A stretch of DNA of 64,000 nt from Agrypnia vestita (GCA_016648135.1 JADDOH010000148.1:186001-250000); one strand, 5' to 3'. Shown: positions 1 through 11,439, counted from the stretch's first letter. Notes: generated from the sequence alone by a model not told the origin. A program made the numbers and translations.

Positions 1-235
1 TTGCCAAAAGCAGCCTAGCTCATTCCTATTCGTCTTAGCTCTACATAGACTAATCAAACCACTGCCTCAGGTTTTTCAGCCACGATCTTCTTCCAGGGTC
101 CCGACTTGCGGCAATCTTTCCCTGCATTAAGAGATGCAATATCTCGAACTTCTCTGGATGCCCCATCATATGTTCTTGATATTGAAATTTTCGGATTTTT
201 ATTGTTTTAATTAACTATTTTTCTTTAATTACGAT
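1..235 (-). mobile_element. Chimeric LINE 3' remnants
   Basis: Read on the minus strand, about 39-235 gives a decayed LINE C-terminus with the pattern GRRxxSWLKNLRQWF, as in the better LINE at 36 kb. The same stretch recurs at 55200-55470. The first ~38 bases instead match the AAFGK-encoding part of the RTE-type LINE at 15 kb and 23 kb. The junction near 39 therefore joins two LINE families. No intact frame remains and the left side is cut by the window edge. Confidence 0.6.
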
Positions 236-239
236 AATT

Positions 240-655
240 TATTGAAGTCTCACAGAGACGAAGCTATTCAAGCTTTTTTCCGAAGTCCTACGGAATGCTC
301 TGACACAGACCGACAGCGAGCGGCGGGTGGCGCGTGTGAGCAATATGCAACGTTGCTATAAATAACACGCCACCGGGCGGCCAAGAGCAATTTCAACTTC
401 AACTGAAAGATTTTTCAAGTGATCATTTTTGGATGCGAACACTTTAGAAGGTTCTGAAATATAAAAGTGTTGCTTATTACATTTTTCAAATAACGTTTAT
501 CGTTTAAGATAAATTATAGAAGTCTTCCAGTGACGAAACTATTTATAAGGGAAACACTTATGGAAGTCATTACAGATCTACAGGGCTTGTGACCCGTGTA
601 AGCTGGCTTAAGTGATCATTTTACACAATAAACGTTCTTTTTCTTTATTCATCCG
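240..655 (+). repeat. Interspersed repeat R1, two partial copies
   Basis: Two starts of one repeat family lie at about 250 and 510. The marks are a quasi-palindrome GTCTCACAGAGACGAA and, downstream, GGCTTAAGTGATCA followed by TTACACAAT. Between them is a GC-richer insert with a TATAAATA box near 356. The same family recurs at 38.8-45.4 kb. It has no coding capacity; whether it is a SINE, a MITE or a LINE end is unclear. Confidence 0.55.
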
Positions 656-659
656 AACT

Positions 660-1235
660 ATAACACATTCGTTCACAGCTTATTTGAGTTTTCTCCATAT
701 TATCTCGAATGCTTTAGGTCGCGGTGAGATATATATATTCTTCGGTAAGTGTCCATTTTTCCATAAAATAAAATAATATTTATTAAATAATATCAAAAAC
801 ACGTAGAATCAGATTCATATCATAATAATATCGTATTATTCATATTTTAATATTTATAGACTGCAAACAAGTCATGCTTCATTGCACTGGCTATACGCGT
901 CTAGCACTGTATGGGTAGTGATTGAACAATCAAATTTGAAATTTGCGTGTCAGTTGTTTCACTGTTTCAATTAGCAACTTGTCAGAGACCTTGCAGAGCA
1001 GGAAATGTTCGTATTTATTGCATTCTAATGACTAATTGTTTTTGTTTGTTATTGTAACCTCCATGTATATTTGGTCATTATATTAATATAATATATACAG
1101 TGTATGTGATAACAAAACTGTTAAAAATATATATTGAAAATATATATCACAAACTTATAACTAAGATAAAAAAAATTTACTCTGCCTGTAGTGCTATTTT
1201 TCTACGGATATTAGTATTCACATTACCAGGAACGT
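660..1235. other. No gene recognised
   Basis: AT-rich sequence with short AT palindromes around 1080-1145. I see no coding signal and no element ends. Confidence 0.5.
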
Positions 1236-1238
1236 CCC

Positions 1239-1274
1239 GTCTTATTGCCTATACGTGTGTATAGGCAATAAGAC
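1239..1274. repeat. Perfect 16-bp hairpin
   Basis: Two 16-base arms, GTCTTATTGCCTATAC and its exact reverse complement, are separated by a 4-base loop GTGT. Such a perfect stem is not expected by chance here. It could be a tiny MITE or a small-RNA hairpin. No target duplication is evident. Confidence 0.7.
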
Positions 1275-1719
1275 AGTGAAGGTGGCAAATTTGGGTGCGG
1301 AATATAAATATTAGATATAACAAATGAACAAAAAAAAATGCGGAAAACAATATTTTACGAGCACTTTATAAATAAAAATAAAATAATCCGACATTAACGT
1401 ATTGGAAAAATATCAATGGGCAAGGCTCGCAAAATTACTTTGTAAAAAATCGGCAAAGGGTGGCAGCATTGCATTTCTTACCCAATAAGGAAATGGTTAT
1501 AAAATAAGAATGGGTTATAAAACAATATAATGTTTGGGAATTTTTGTCTTGAGCGGGCGGTTGATCATATGGAATAAAAAAAATTTTGCATGCTTCTCGG
1601 ATAAAATGTGACACAAAACTGCGTTAAAAAGTTCATCACATTTTATGGGAAATATATATAATATAATATATTGTTGCAAGTATTTGCAGACATATAAATA
1701 TATAAAAGTCTCTATACTA
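1275..1719. other. No gene recognised
   Basis: AT-rich, with homopolymer runs and no recognisable element boundary until the foldback repeat at 1720. Confidence 0.45.
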
Positions 1720-2264
1720 TACAGGGTTATTATTAAAATATTAATAACCTCGCAGGACTATATTCCTGTCTTGATTATGAGTCGAAAATGTTCAAGCTAT
1801 TTTGACCTAATATCAATAGTTAAGGAGATATGCCACATCAAAGTTTGCATTTTTTTTTCAATATTTCTGACTTATTTTTTGTACAACGTTGGACTATCAT
1901 TAAAGTAACTTATATCGAATATGAAAAATTCATTCCCTTTAACACAAGTCAAATAAAAAAATAAAAACCTTCGAATTCCAATTGGAAAACATTCCAATTG
2001 GAATTTTTTCAGCTCAGTTTTTATCATTTTATTTAACTTGTATTGAAACGAATGAATTTTTAGTAATCGATATGAGTTACTGTAATGATAGTCCAACGTT
2101 TTACAAAAAATAAGTCAGAAATATTGAAAAAAAATGCAAACTTTGATGTCGCATATCTCCTTAACTATTGATATTAGGTCATAATAGCATGAACATTTTT
2201 GACTCATAATCAAGGCAGGAATATAGTCCTGCGAGGTTATTAATGTTTTACAAATAACCCTGTA
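1720..2264. mobile_element. Palindromic foldback MITE (family FB), full copy
   Basis: Two arms of about 270 bp are inverted copies of each other at roughly 90% identity, meeting near 1990 at CCAATTGG motifs. The outer ends are ACAGGGTTAT and ATAACCCTGT, each next to TA, as for a TA-targeting DNA transposon. Arm landmarks are a stretch beginning GACCTAATATCAATAGTTA and the motif CAACGTTGGACTATC. Short frames inside are by-products of the palindrome. Other copies lie at 8848, 33731, 34273, 51598 and 58663. It encodes no transposase. Confidence 0.8.
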
Positions 2265-2269
2265 TATCC

Positions 2270-3055
2270 TGTATGATATGAATACTGCAACGGGATCCGA
2301 AATGTTGAAGAGTAAGGTCGGAGACACACGGCAGAAAAGCCCAGAAAACTATAAAGTATAGTAAGTATAGATCTGTTTTGTGATAGTACCTAAATTATAT
2401 TTTCAACATTGAAAAATAAGTTTTACAACACTAGCCGACTGTGGTCCAGCCGCTTTCCGCTGATATATATATTTTTGGTTGTCGATAGATAAGTCAGAAA
2501 TGCGAGCGTTATTCGGTATGTATCGTATTTTTGTACAAGGTTTCAAATTAAAATTTATTCGTTAAAGTTTCATATACTTAAAAGATAATATTTTTCTAAG
2601 ACGACACCAACCAACAGTGTTTTAAAGATGAAGAAAATTGCTCAACTTTGGGATATTTCTTTATGGACGTTTGGTAAGGTAATTTGTTTCAATAATATTG
2701 CAAAGTACACGATTATCTTTAATTGATTATGATTGTTTTTAAATCGGTTAGGTACATAGTTTTCTTACAGTTTATATTTTAAAAGAAACTGTTTAAAAAA
2801 AAAACAACGTTAGCAGCGAACGAAGCACAGTTATCCAAGCCGATTACTTTCCGCTAGTTAGAATTTAACATCTAAAAACAATTGTGACAAAGAATAACTA
2901 TACCTAATCATTTTTCGGCGAAATGAAAGACTGCTACGTTAATCACTCGGATACCTTCATGTGGAGCAGACAATCGCGAATTTCTCTTTTTAAACGCTCT
3001 CTGTACCGTCTAACATTATCATTGTTTGCCATTATTGTCTGCACACAGTTACGAT
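2270..3055. other. No gene recognised
   Basis: AT-rich spacer upstream of the CpG-rich region. Short frames entering from 2923 onward are not supported by any family. Confidence 0.45.
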
Positions 3056-3664
3056 CATTTTCCAATACGATTCTAGCCTCACCGCCGCGGCTCCAACCGC
3101 TGCGCCCGCCAGCGAGCCGAGCGTCAACAGCCCGCTCGGCCGCCTCCGCCGCCGCTCGGCACTTTCCGCCGGGCCCACGTAGCAGGTAAAAGGCAAACAT
3201 ACCTGTTCCCGCGGTAATGCCGCCCGAGAGAACCGCGCATTTTGAGGTTATGTCTCGCGTTCATCGTTTGCGCGAGAGGGACGCACGTACGCTGCCGGCT
3301 CCCGCCGCTTGTTTGGGAATGGACGCTGGCACCGGATCGCGAGCCTCTCTGTTGTAGTTTTTACTCGGAATCATCGGCTGTTCTGTGTGGAAGTACATCG
3401 GAAACGTATTTATAAATAAATATTTACGACAGTTTGGTTTCAAAACGGCCGCAAAAGTGATGCAGTCCGAGTCGGCTGTCTGTGTTTCGGATAAATGATG
3501 TTTCGCGGTGTGTTGGAAAGTGTTGTAATCGAGTGGGATTCGTGTGTCAGATGGAAAAGTGAATGATTGTAGTTCTGGTGAAGTTCTGTTGTGGTGTATT
3601 GACGTCTGACTATTCCACTTGGATTCGCTTCTTCGGCGCCGGGGATCGGTCTCTTTTCTCATTG
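3056..3664 (+). promoter_or_regulatory. CpG-rich promoter and probable 5' exon
   Basis: GC content and CpG density rise sharply over 3070-3340 against an AT-rich background. On the plus strand the unit ends at CATTG|GTAAGC (donor GT at 3665-3666), a strong splice donor. Another possible donor, AGCAG|GTAAAA, lies near 3186. Several short upstream frames with stops suggest 5' UTR. A frame from the ATG at 3563 reaches the donor in phase 0. Neither strand matches a protein family I know. I infer a host promoter with a first exon transcribed to the right; the exon's left edge is not visible. Confidence 0.5.
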
Positions 3665-3839
3665 GTAAGCGATCGAGTCTCGCCTCGCGATGTTTTCGAA
3701 GTTTGCTTTATAAACAGAACACGTCAAACTGCATTGGCGATGACACGGGGGCCGCTGAATGACGTTTTTTGTTCAGGAAATGAGGCTACACCCGCTAAGA
3801 TTCGCAATGAGTCTAATGCGCCCGGTTGAATGCTAATGA

Positions 3840-4485
3840 AACATGTGATGTCTTTATTGCGGAGTCGTGTAGCATACCTTGCCTGGTAAAATGTGAGTTT
3901 TATTTACTTACGTATCACGAGCCTGCGTTTTCTGTTGACTGAAGCTGTTATGACATGCATCCGGAAAATATCTGTTCAATCTCCGGCGTAGCGGATATTA
4001 CACAGAATAAGGTTTTTATTAAATAAAGGATATGTTTTATAATCAGAGACTCCCGAGAACTTTAAAATAGAACTACAAAAAGAGCACGTACGAAATTGAC
4101 TTTTGATTTTTTTTGTATATTTTATCGAGGATATATACCTAGGTGGATTGCAGTATATAAAAAGACATATTTATATAAATATACATATATAAATGTTCTA
4201 GTATAAACAAATAATATTTATCAATTTTTTACCTTTCAAAAAATTTAACAACTCATTTTTTATTTATATTATTATTTATTATTTCCTCTGGCATTTTTTT
4301 AATGCCTTGACACTTTATGACACTGCGCATCATAGATTTTTGATATTTCCATATATTCCTGAATGATAGATAGTCGTACACTATCGCTTCCTATTGTTGT
4401 TCCTATAATTGTATTATACATTCGTCTGAGACATGTAACGCGTTTTAAAAAACCTAAGATCTTTAGATGCTCGAGGAAAAAATGA
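3840..4485. other. Probable intron, no gene recognised
   Basis: After the donor at 3665 the sequence returns to AT-rich spacer. No coding or repeat-end signal is seen up to the LINE scrap at 4490. Confidence 0.4.
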
Positions 4486-4489
4486 TACG

Positions 4490-4665
4490 AAAGATATAAA
4501 AATAGAGGGTATGCGAAATAGAGGAAGACTTTGCATAACCGGATAAACCAGATATTCGAAGATGGGCGTGTTAAAAACCTCGAGACAATCGATAAGCTTG
4601 CAAGAGAAGACGAATGAATGTGGATGAGGTAAGAGTTATGTGTCAGAAGAGAATACTGACAATCA
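4490..4665 (+). pseudogene. LINE C-terminal scrap
   Basis: A plus-strand reading gives RGRLRITW-like residues followed by a short basic tail, the usual shape of the last ~60 residues of insect LINE ORF2 proteins (RGRPRxxWxDQ). Frameshifts and stops break it. It is too short to assign a clade. Confidence 0.4.
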
Positions 4666-5084
4666 GTAACTAAGTCAAAAATTTATAAGATGCTAATGAA
4701 TCCATTGTCATTGATATGTGTTATCATAATCATGTCTTGAACGCCTTATTTATATAACACTGTACATTTCATATATTTTGACGTGATTATTATTTTATAT
4801 ATATTAACAATACTCCAAAATAAAACATTAAGAATTATACTAAAAAGAAATCTATACACAAGAATCAAAGTGATACAAGAAAGCTTGCAGCTAATGACAT
4901 TTAGAAAAATAATTAAATTGAATGTACTTCTATTTATATATAAAATTATTAATGGACACAACAATCAATACCTTTGAATTATTAAGAAAAGAAAAAAAAC
5001 AACATTAACATGACCACTGTACAAGAAGAAAAGATGAAATAACCATTCCGAAAGAAAAAAGATCTCAAAAAATTTTTACTGTAA

Positions 5085-5164
5085 AAAAATTACGGATGTT
5101 TCACGAAGTTACGGGGGCAGACGGACGGACGGACAGACAGACATCGAAATTATTATAATTGGGA
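5085..5164 (-). mobile_element. Short Helitron, 5' end fragment
   Basis: Read on the minus strand it starts A|TCCCAATTATAATAATTTCG and then (TGTC/CGTC)n and an ACGTCCGTAA-like motif, the same 5' end as the complete element at 5483-5727. The 3' hairpin end is missing. Confidence 0.5.
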
Positions 5165-5454
5165 TTGTGCACCTCGTCAATTTTGACTTGATGTGTATTA
5201 TAAAAACCTTAAGGACTATTATTATTTTAAAACTTGTACATTGACACACAACAAATAATTTCTTCAATCCCTAACAATACTAATTTCAAATCCAATAGCG
5301 GATCTCATTCCGTTTTCATTATTAAATAAAAATAAAATAGTACCTACACATAAATATTTACATTTTAGATTGATTTCCCAGTATACTTTTTTGTTTTGAC
5401 TAATTACTATATAATTAATAATAATTACTTAAAGCGAAATTCAAAAACGAAAAG

Positions 5455-5482
5455 ACCGTCATTGTTGACGGGTTATAGCTAG
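5455..5482 (+). mobile_element. Helitron 3' end (hairpin plus CTAG)
   Basis: A stem CCGTCA-TTGT-TGACGG is followed by GGTTATAGCTAG and then T. This is the Helitron 3' pattern: hairpin, short spacer, CTRR, insertion before T. The rest of this copy is not recognisable. The next Helitron starts at the very next base. Confidence 0.55.
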
Positions 5483-5727
5483 TCAAACATAATAATTTCG
5501 CTGTCTGTCCGTCCGTCCGTCAGTCTGTCTGTTCGTGTAACGTCCGTAATTTCGTTCCAAGCTAAAAAAACAAATTAAATGGCCGGAGATGGGGCTTGAA
5601 CCCCGGTCCACCAAACCCAAACCGGCGGACTAACGCATGTGGACCGCCAAAAAGATGCTACAAATATATACTAAGGCTTTGGAAAGACGCGAACCAACTT
5701 TCCGTCATTTTTGACGGGTTAAGCTAG
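5483..5727 (+). mobile_element. Short nonautonomous Helitron H1
   Basis: The 245-bp unit begins TCAAACATAATAATTTCG and ends with the hairpin CCGTCA-TTTT-TGACGG, then AAGCTAG before T. Those ends fit Helitron rules (5' TC, 3' hairpin and CTRR, no TIRs). The left part holds a (GTCC)n tract. The middle (about 5580-5650), read in reverse, has a perfect T-arm-like GGGG-TTCAAGC-CCC and looks tRNA-derived. The right part (TATATACTAAGGCTTT, then GACGCGAACCA) matches the element at 18483-18729. It encodes no helicase. Confidence 0.65.
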
Positions 5728-5902
5728 TATTATATTAAAACTCATAATCCTTGCTGTATTGTGAGAGATGTCTTGATATTTCTCATGAAATGACTATATC
5801 TTGTCTGCTTTGTCTTAGGATATCATAACGATGTTGTCATCCCATGGGGGTACGTTTGAAAATTTTTCATTTTATATGTTGTGTCATGTTGTGCGGTAAA
5901 TA

Positions 5903-6045
5903 CAGTAGCCGGCAAACGTCTTGAAATTTTTCGGCGTAGTGGGGGGAAGTTTGCGCATGTACCATTCCACCAACGAGACCCAAATTTTGTCTTCTGCGCA
6001 TTCCCCCACTACGCCAATAATTTTCAAGAAGTTTGCCGGCAACTG
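5903..6045. mobile_element. 143-bp MITE with ~48-bp TIRs
   Basis: The left end CAGTAGCCGGCAAACGTCTT and the reverse complement of the right end (CAGTTGCCGGCAAACTTCTT) match over about 48 bp. Both are flanked by TA. The arms include GGCGTAGTGGGGG. The size, long TIRs and TA target fit a Tc1/mariner-type MITE. The 71-residue frame inside is incidental. Confidence 0.75.
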
Positions 6046-6054
6046 TACTTATCG

Positions 6055-6480
6055 TAATGTCCTTATAAAGGTTTTATTTTACTTGTACCGCCCTACGTAC
6101 GCTCTATTTCAAAACGTTTTTTGTAGAAATCATTAAAATCTCATTAATTAATGTATTAAAAACGAGCACAGCAATAATTGCGATAGCATTTTTGTAATAG
6201 TTTTAGAAATCCGATATACACACACCCACTCTGCGATAATTTTATTGGCCTTAAATGACGAGCAGTATATTAGAATTATTTTCTGTATCCGAAATAAATC
6301 ATATATTGTTTGATATGACGTTATACGATTCGTTCAGCTGAGATTTATTTACAAGATCTGCGGTAGGTCCACACTGCAATTTATTTCATTGAACAGCTCT
6401 ATTAAATATTTTTAGTTTAGCTAGTGATTTAGGAGTATGTGAGTTTGCAAATAGAAATGTAAATTTAGTTTTTTGTTTAA
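6055..6480. other. No gene recognised
   Basis: AT-rich spacer with no element ends or coding signal seen. Confidence 0.45.
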
Positions 6481-6484
6481 CAAA

Positions 6485-6625
6485 CAGACCGTTAAATGGT
6501 CATTATTGACCCTGATAGATTAGAGTAGAAGGTGTACATATTTTGAAGATAACATGATTTATTTTATTTTTTAACATACTGACCGTCAACAGGTCGTTAA
6601 TGACCCTAATAGATGGTCCTAGAGT
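6485..6625. repeat. Imperfect tandem duplication, ~105 bp
   Basis: A segment around 6488-6525 (ACCGTTAAATGGTCATTATT) is repeated at about 6591-6625 (ACCGTCAACAGGTCGTTAAT), each followed by GACCCT(G/A)ATAGAT. The function is unknown. Confidence 0.55.
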
Positions 6626-6629
6626 GACA

Positions 6630-8570
6630 TTAAAGTACATATATGAATATTTTGTGAACATTTGAATATGATATAATATAATACACTTAATAAACTTTTT
6701 ACGGTTTCTTAATAATTAATACTGAAAAATAATAAAAAATATATTGAGGATAATATTCAGACTAACGCAAATCACTAAATACAATTTTAGGAATAAGTTG
6801 CAGGTTAATAATGATCAGAAAAAAATTAAAAGTGTGGTTGATCGAGATTTTGATAAGTTATACGAGGTACAATATCGCCTCCCGAGTGTGGAGCGCGCCA
6901 GGGTTACAAGGTCAAAGCCGTGTGTCCTACGACAAGCAGCAGTGCTCGGCACAATATAGAAAATTTCGAATTTGTCTTTGATAAATGTGTAATTACGTTC
7001 GATCGGCCGTCAACTAGGTTTATCAATATTTCGCTTTTGAATTGAGCCTGAGTCATTTAGAATATATCTAGATTGCTTTTTCTGTATGATATCTCGTTAT
7101 AATGATTAACCATTCTAAGTAGAGAAGAGAAATAGCCTAGATTATCCGAAACATAGAGTGATCTTTTGTAATTCAACAAATCGTTATTTCTTAAATCTAT
7201 AGATACTAATATATAAAGGAGTAAATTTGTAATTTTTGTAAAATTTATTTTTAATGTAATTATTGTAAAATTATTTGTAAAATTTGTAACTTTGTATGTA
7301 GAACTTAATCTCCAAAACTACCCATCCGAGTTTCAATATTTGGAATGGACTTTCAGGGTGGACATAGTCTATACATTATCCCGTAAAAATAAAAGAGCTT
7401 GGTGACCTATTTTACAACTAAAGTCGACGAAAAAATGGTAGAGCGATGCGTTTTTAACGAATGCTGCCTTAACGGTAAGAGATATTTAAATACTTTCTAT
7501 AGAGAAGTTATAGTACTCAAAAAGTTATGTATAAAAGAGTCATCGACGACATAAATCTATGTTAAGGTTAATACACACGTTGATAAAATATGACTAAAAG
7601 TTATTAAAAATTTACGCGTGTTACTAATGAATATTAATATATATCACATTTTCACATAAAATCATATCTACCACATAAAAATATTGTTATTTACATATAT
7701 TAACTATTCATTCTATTCAACTTTATATGTTTAAATATGTACCTTTGATTTATTTAATAGAATAAATAATTTATTCAATATGCAACAGTTTTTTGATTAT
7801 TTGAAGAAACGAATGAATATCAAACCCACATTTAATTATCTGCATACATAATATTATATACGTATTTATAAACATATTATACTCTATTATACATACTTAC
7901 AGCTATTCGTAAACGAAGCATGTATCATGTCAAATTAATGACAGCATCGTTAGACAGCTAAGTAGTAATGATGTCATTAAACTAATCATGCATCTTATGT
8001 ACATGTGTGTGTGTTAGTATCTACATGCATAAAATTTTATTATTTAGATACCAACACCACTACGGTGTTACCGCGTCCCAACAAATGCAGGCATGGATTA
8101 TTGAACTCTTCGTTCAATGCTATGATTTTACCTACATATTGGAGCACTACAAGAAAACAATACGTAAGATAGTTTGGAGCTCGTGGAGGTCCTGTTTAAC
8201 TGTTAACAGTGATTGTGAAGCTGAAGTTAATAGCGGCATGAAGTTAGCAGTAGTTAATGGCAGAATATATCATGACAAAGCTGGATTCAGTTTGGAAAAA
8301 TGAATCCAAAACTATTGTTTTTCCCATTGAACTCTACAGAGCGGATACATTGACATTATTGGGAAGTATGAGAGAAAAAATCTTCATTAAAGAGCGTAAG
8401 GATGGATTGTGGATTTGGTGTTAACATTGTAGAAATTATTTATGATAAATTGTTAAATAAAAAAATCCATGAAAATAATAATAGCACTTCATGCAAGAAA
8501 ATATTAGAGAATATAAACTATATAGACGAAAAACATCTACTGAAATAACAAAATTTTTCTAAAAAAACTA
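6630..8570. other. No gene recognised
   Basis: Mostly AT-rich intron-like sequence. A 98-residue plus-strand frame starts at 8007 but matches no family I know, has no usable Kozak or codon bias, and lies in low-complexity surroundings, so I do not call it a gene. Confidence 0.4.
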
Positions 8571-8575
8571 ACTAA

Positions 8576-8845
8576 CCATCACGCCGTTTCCCCGCAGGGA
8601 TAGGCGGAGAGGATAGAACTACATATTCTTCGATTTTGGCACACCAATTTCGCTTCAGCTGCAGTCATACATCTTCTGATGCATGCTCTACGGTTGTTGA
8701 GGCTTTTATCAGGGCCATTCTCCAATACTTGTAGTATCTGATCGTGCCAGGTCTTTCGCGGACGCCCTCTATTCCTGTTGTCTTCAACACTCGCCCCATA
8801 TATTTTCTTACCCATCCTTCCTCGCTCACACGTTTGCAACAGAAG
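8576..8845 (-). pseudogene. LINE ORF2 C-terminal fragment
   Basis: The minus-strand frame reads RNRGRPRKTWHDQIL near the middle and AEAKLVCQNRRICSSIL then SAYPCGE at the end. This is the C-terminal tail of a widespread insect LINE (usual pattern GRPRxxWxDQ ... DEAKxVCxDRxxWRSIVSAYP). Only ~86 residues survive; the RT and endonuclease are absent. Its right end runs directly into a foldback repeat fragment. Confidence 0.7.
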
Positions 8846-8847
8846 AC

Positions 8848-8955
8848 TCAGAAATATTGAAAAAAAAAATGCAAACTTTGATATTGCGTACCTCCATAAC
8901 TACTTTTCGACTCGCAATCAAGGCAGGAATCCACCTGTAAACTCTCTTTGACGAC
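8848..8955. mobile_element. Foldback FB, right-arm fragment
   Basis: The motifs CAGAAATATTGAAAAA, GCAAACTTTGATATTGCG and AATCAAGGCAGGAAT match the right arm of the FB copy at 1720-2264. The left arm is missing. Confidence 0.65.
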
Positions 8956-9488
8956 CAACTTCATGGTGTGAAAAGTCTCGTCGCATGATGCGCGTACATT
9001 TTTAATTTTAATGCAAACGCTCCTAAAAAAATTATCTTAAAAAAAATTGATCGTTACATCGTAGAAGGTGATGTCATTAGCTTTCTGGATCATGGCTTGG
9101 ACTTCGTAAAATATTCCACTTATTTTATTCCAAATAGCGTAATAGCTGTAAATACGCAAAAAAGGCATAAATAGATAAGTATTCATTTTACGTACAAGGT
9201 TCATTTAATCAATACTTTTTTATTATATTACCTTGTAAGAACGATTGTATAATCTCAAACGCCATTCGGATTATTCGCGTACTATCTATTTAGTTGAAAC
9301 AAAACATAGGTTTGAGAAAAGAGGGCCACATTGGCACACGGGGAAATATTGGTTAAAATTCAGTATTTTTGTGAGAACAAGGTGTGTACAGATATATTTT
9401 TATTGTTAATGGTGTTAAATTTGTGGTCAGTTGTGATTATTATCTTAAAATGTAACTAATTTTGTATAAACCACTTTGATAAATTTGT

Positions 9489-9526
9489 CATCAACCGGTT
9501 TCAGTACTACTATCTTCGTCAGGATG
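9489..9526 (-). ncRNA. Hammerhead-like motif (Penelope 3' end)
   Basis: On the minus strand: stem I CATC, core CTGACGA, a weak stem II, GAA, then ACCGGT forming a 2-bp stem III with loop CG, then stem I GATG. The core order fits a type I hammerhead with minimal stem III, as reported for PLEs. Stem II pairing is poor, so activity is doubtful. Confidence 0.45.
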
Positions 9527-9599
9527 GATGTATGTATGTACGTTAGTGTACATCTATTGTAATTGTAATAAAACCCGTCGAAGTCATATTAATCAAAGT

Positions 9600-9725
9600 T
9601 ATTTTAATTCTCTTTACCACGCTTAATTAGCTTCACCTGTTTGTCTGGACTGAATCTTATAAGCCCATTTTCACCCGCTTCCCAGGGTTCAATCGAGCTG
9701 AAATTTTGCACATAGACGTATTTTT
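9600..9725. repeat. Repeat fragment, family also at 48.1 kb
   Basis: The phrase CAATCGAGCTGAAATTTTGC and its surroundings recur at about 48100-48130 (CAATCGAGCTGAAACTTTGC). The boundaries and class are unknown. Confidence 0.4.
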
Positions 9726-9729
9726 GATG

Positions 9730-11395
9730 ACAATACATGAATCAGATTCACTAAGTAATTAATTAATCCATGATAATTAATTAATCAAAGTTTGCCTAAG
9801 AAATTAGTTAATGAACTCGTCAAAAAATGGCTATAGTTTCCTACGCAAGTGATTTGTTCGCTGGGTAATATTAAGATTAAAATGTAGAAAATTATGTTAC
9901 ATGAAAAAATATTTGTTTTAAAACTGACGCTTATATTTGAGTGAACCAAAACGAAAAAATGAATTTTTGGCCAAAAAATTTTTACCTCACTCTCCAAATA
10001 AAAGCGTGAACGTAAATTTCATTTTTTTCATTTCATTACCGATTAATCCGCGTTTATTGGACAAAAGACATTTAATTGCTTAATACATACACACACGTAA
10101 TACATATAAATGTAGGATTGCAACAAACCTCTCGGCCACTCCCCACCTCGCTAGAAATACCAGTTCTGAGGTAGGTAGCTTTTTTAATCATTTTAATACC
10201 TTAGATCGATATCTAATATTTATTTTGAAAGAAAGTACTTACATACTGTAAAAATGATGAGTTTAAAGTATATAAAATATAAAAGTACATGCGAGATGCG
10301 AGAAAAAAATGGAAAACGCAAATGATAGTTTTACATTTCTTATCAAAACAGCATCTTTCATATAGATCCACAAAAGAAGTGGCAAGCTGAAATAAAAGTT
10401 AATAATAAAATACAATCACAAAGGTAACAAAAATACTAAAGTATCTAAAAATATGATAATAAAAGAAAGAATTAAGTAAAATTAGTTCAATAATCACAGT
10501 ATAGAGTAACAATATATAAAATACGATACAGTAAAATAAAATATGTAAAAATAATCACGGCAAAGTGAACAATCTAGAATACAAATTCGTATCAGATAAA
10601 AGTAACAAGAAGAGTGAAATAATTAAAATATCTGAGAATAAACCGAATATGGCAGTTTTACACCCTATATCATACAACATGTTACTTACTGATATAATAT
10701 ATAACAAGCAGGAGTTAGACATGTTAAAAATATATAAAAGAAAAAAATAGAAAATATGCACACGATCACAGTTCACCAAGAGGGTAAATTTTATATATGA
10801 AACTGATAGGCAAGAATTGTTAGAGATGTATGTAGCATTTAATATTATTTTAAGTATCACAGATGTTAAAAAGAATAATGTTTTCTGTATATTTAAAATA
10901 TTGGTAGACTGTGTACTAGTACTATTAGGACACACTACCGGTATCAAAGGTTAGTAGCTCGATAGCGTTACTAGCTTTCCTATATTCCACAAAACGGTTA
11001 AATACAGAATGCTGATTTCACTCGTATGTACATTATTAAATATTTGATTTCCTCTCAAAATGTACGAGTACATCTGTCCAATACAGAGATTATAAAATAT
11101 TCATTTTCCTCTTTGCTCTTGGCATAGTGGCTGCGTAAATTGATCTCGAAAATCTGTCTCATGGAATATCGAAATCATGTTTCGTGTCAGATATTACTGA
11201 ACAATCAGTACGTGTTCTTCCAGTTGTGATGTGGTCTGTCTATCTTTTTCGGGAGCTTGTATTTTGAGGCGACACTGTTATATTATTTACTAGATATACT
11301 GTGCATTATTATTGAGTCTTATATAAAAAATATTAACTTACCCTTTCGTAGCTCAGGGATGAAGCCAGAAATTTTTGATCATTAAAATCGATGGA
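9730..11395. other. No gene recognised
   Basis: AT-rich. A 130-residue minus frame (10555-10947) and a 61-residue plus frame overlap in very AT-rich sequence, match nothing I recognise, and are probably composition artefacts. Confidence 0.4.
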
Positions 11396-11439
11396 ACACG
11401 TTAATTAAACAAACATAATGTTATCTCTACAATTATATT

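Noticed and set aside
2923..3662. Alanine- and arginine-rich frames on both strands in the CpG island
   Set aside because: GC-rich DNA lacks stop codons by composition; overlapping opposite frames and no domain. The region is better read as promoter and UTR.
8007..8303. 98-codon plus frame
   Set aside because: No recognisable domain, no supporting splice or promoter signals, AT-rich surroundings.
10555..10947. 130-codon minus frame with hydrophobic stretches
   Set aside because: Hydrophobic residues follow from AT-rich codons; an open plus frame overlaps it; no family recognised.
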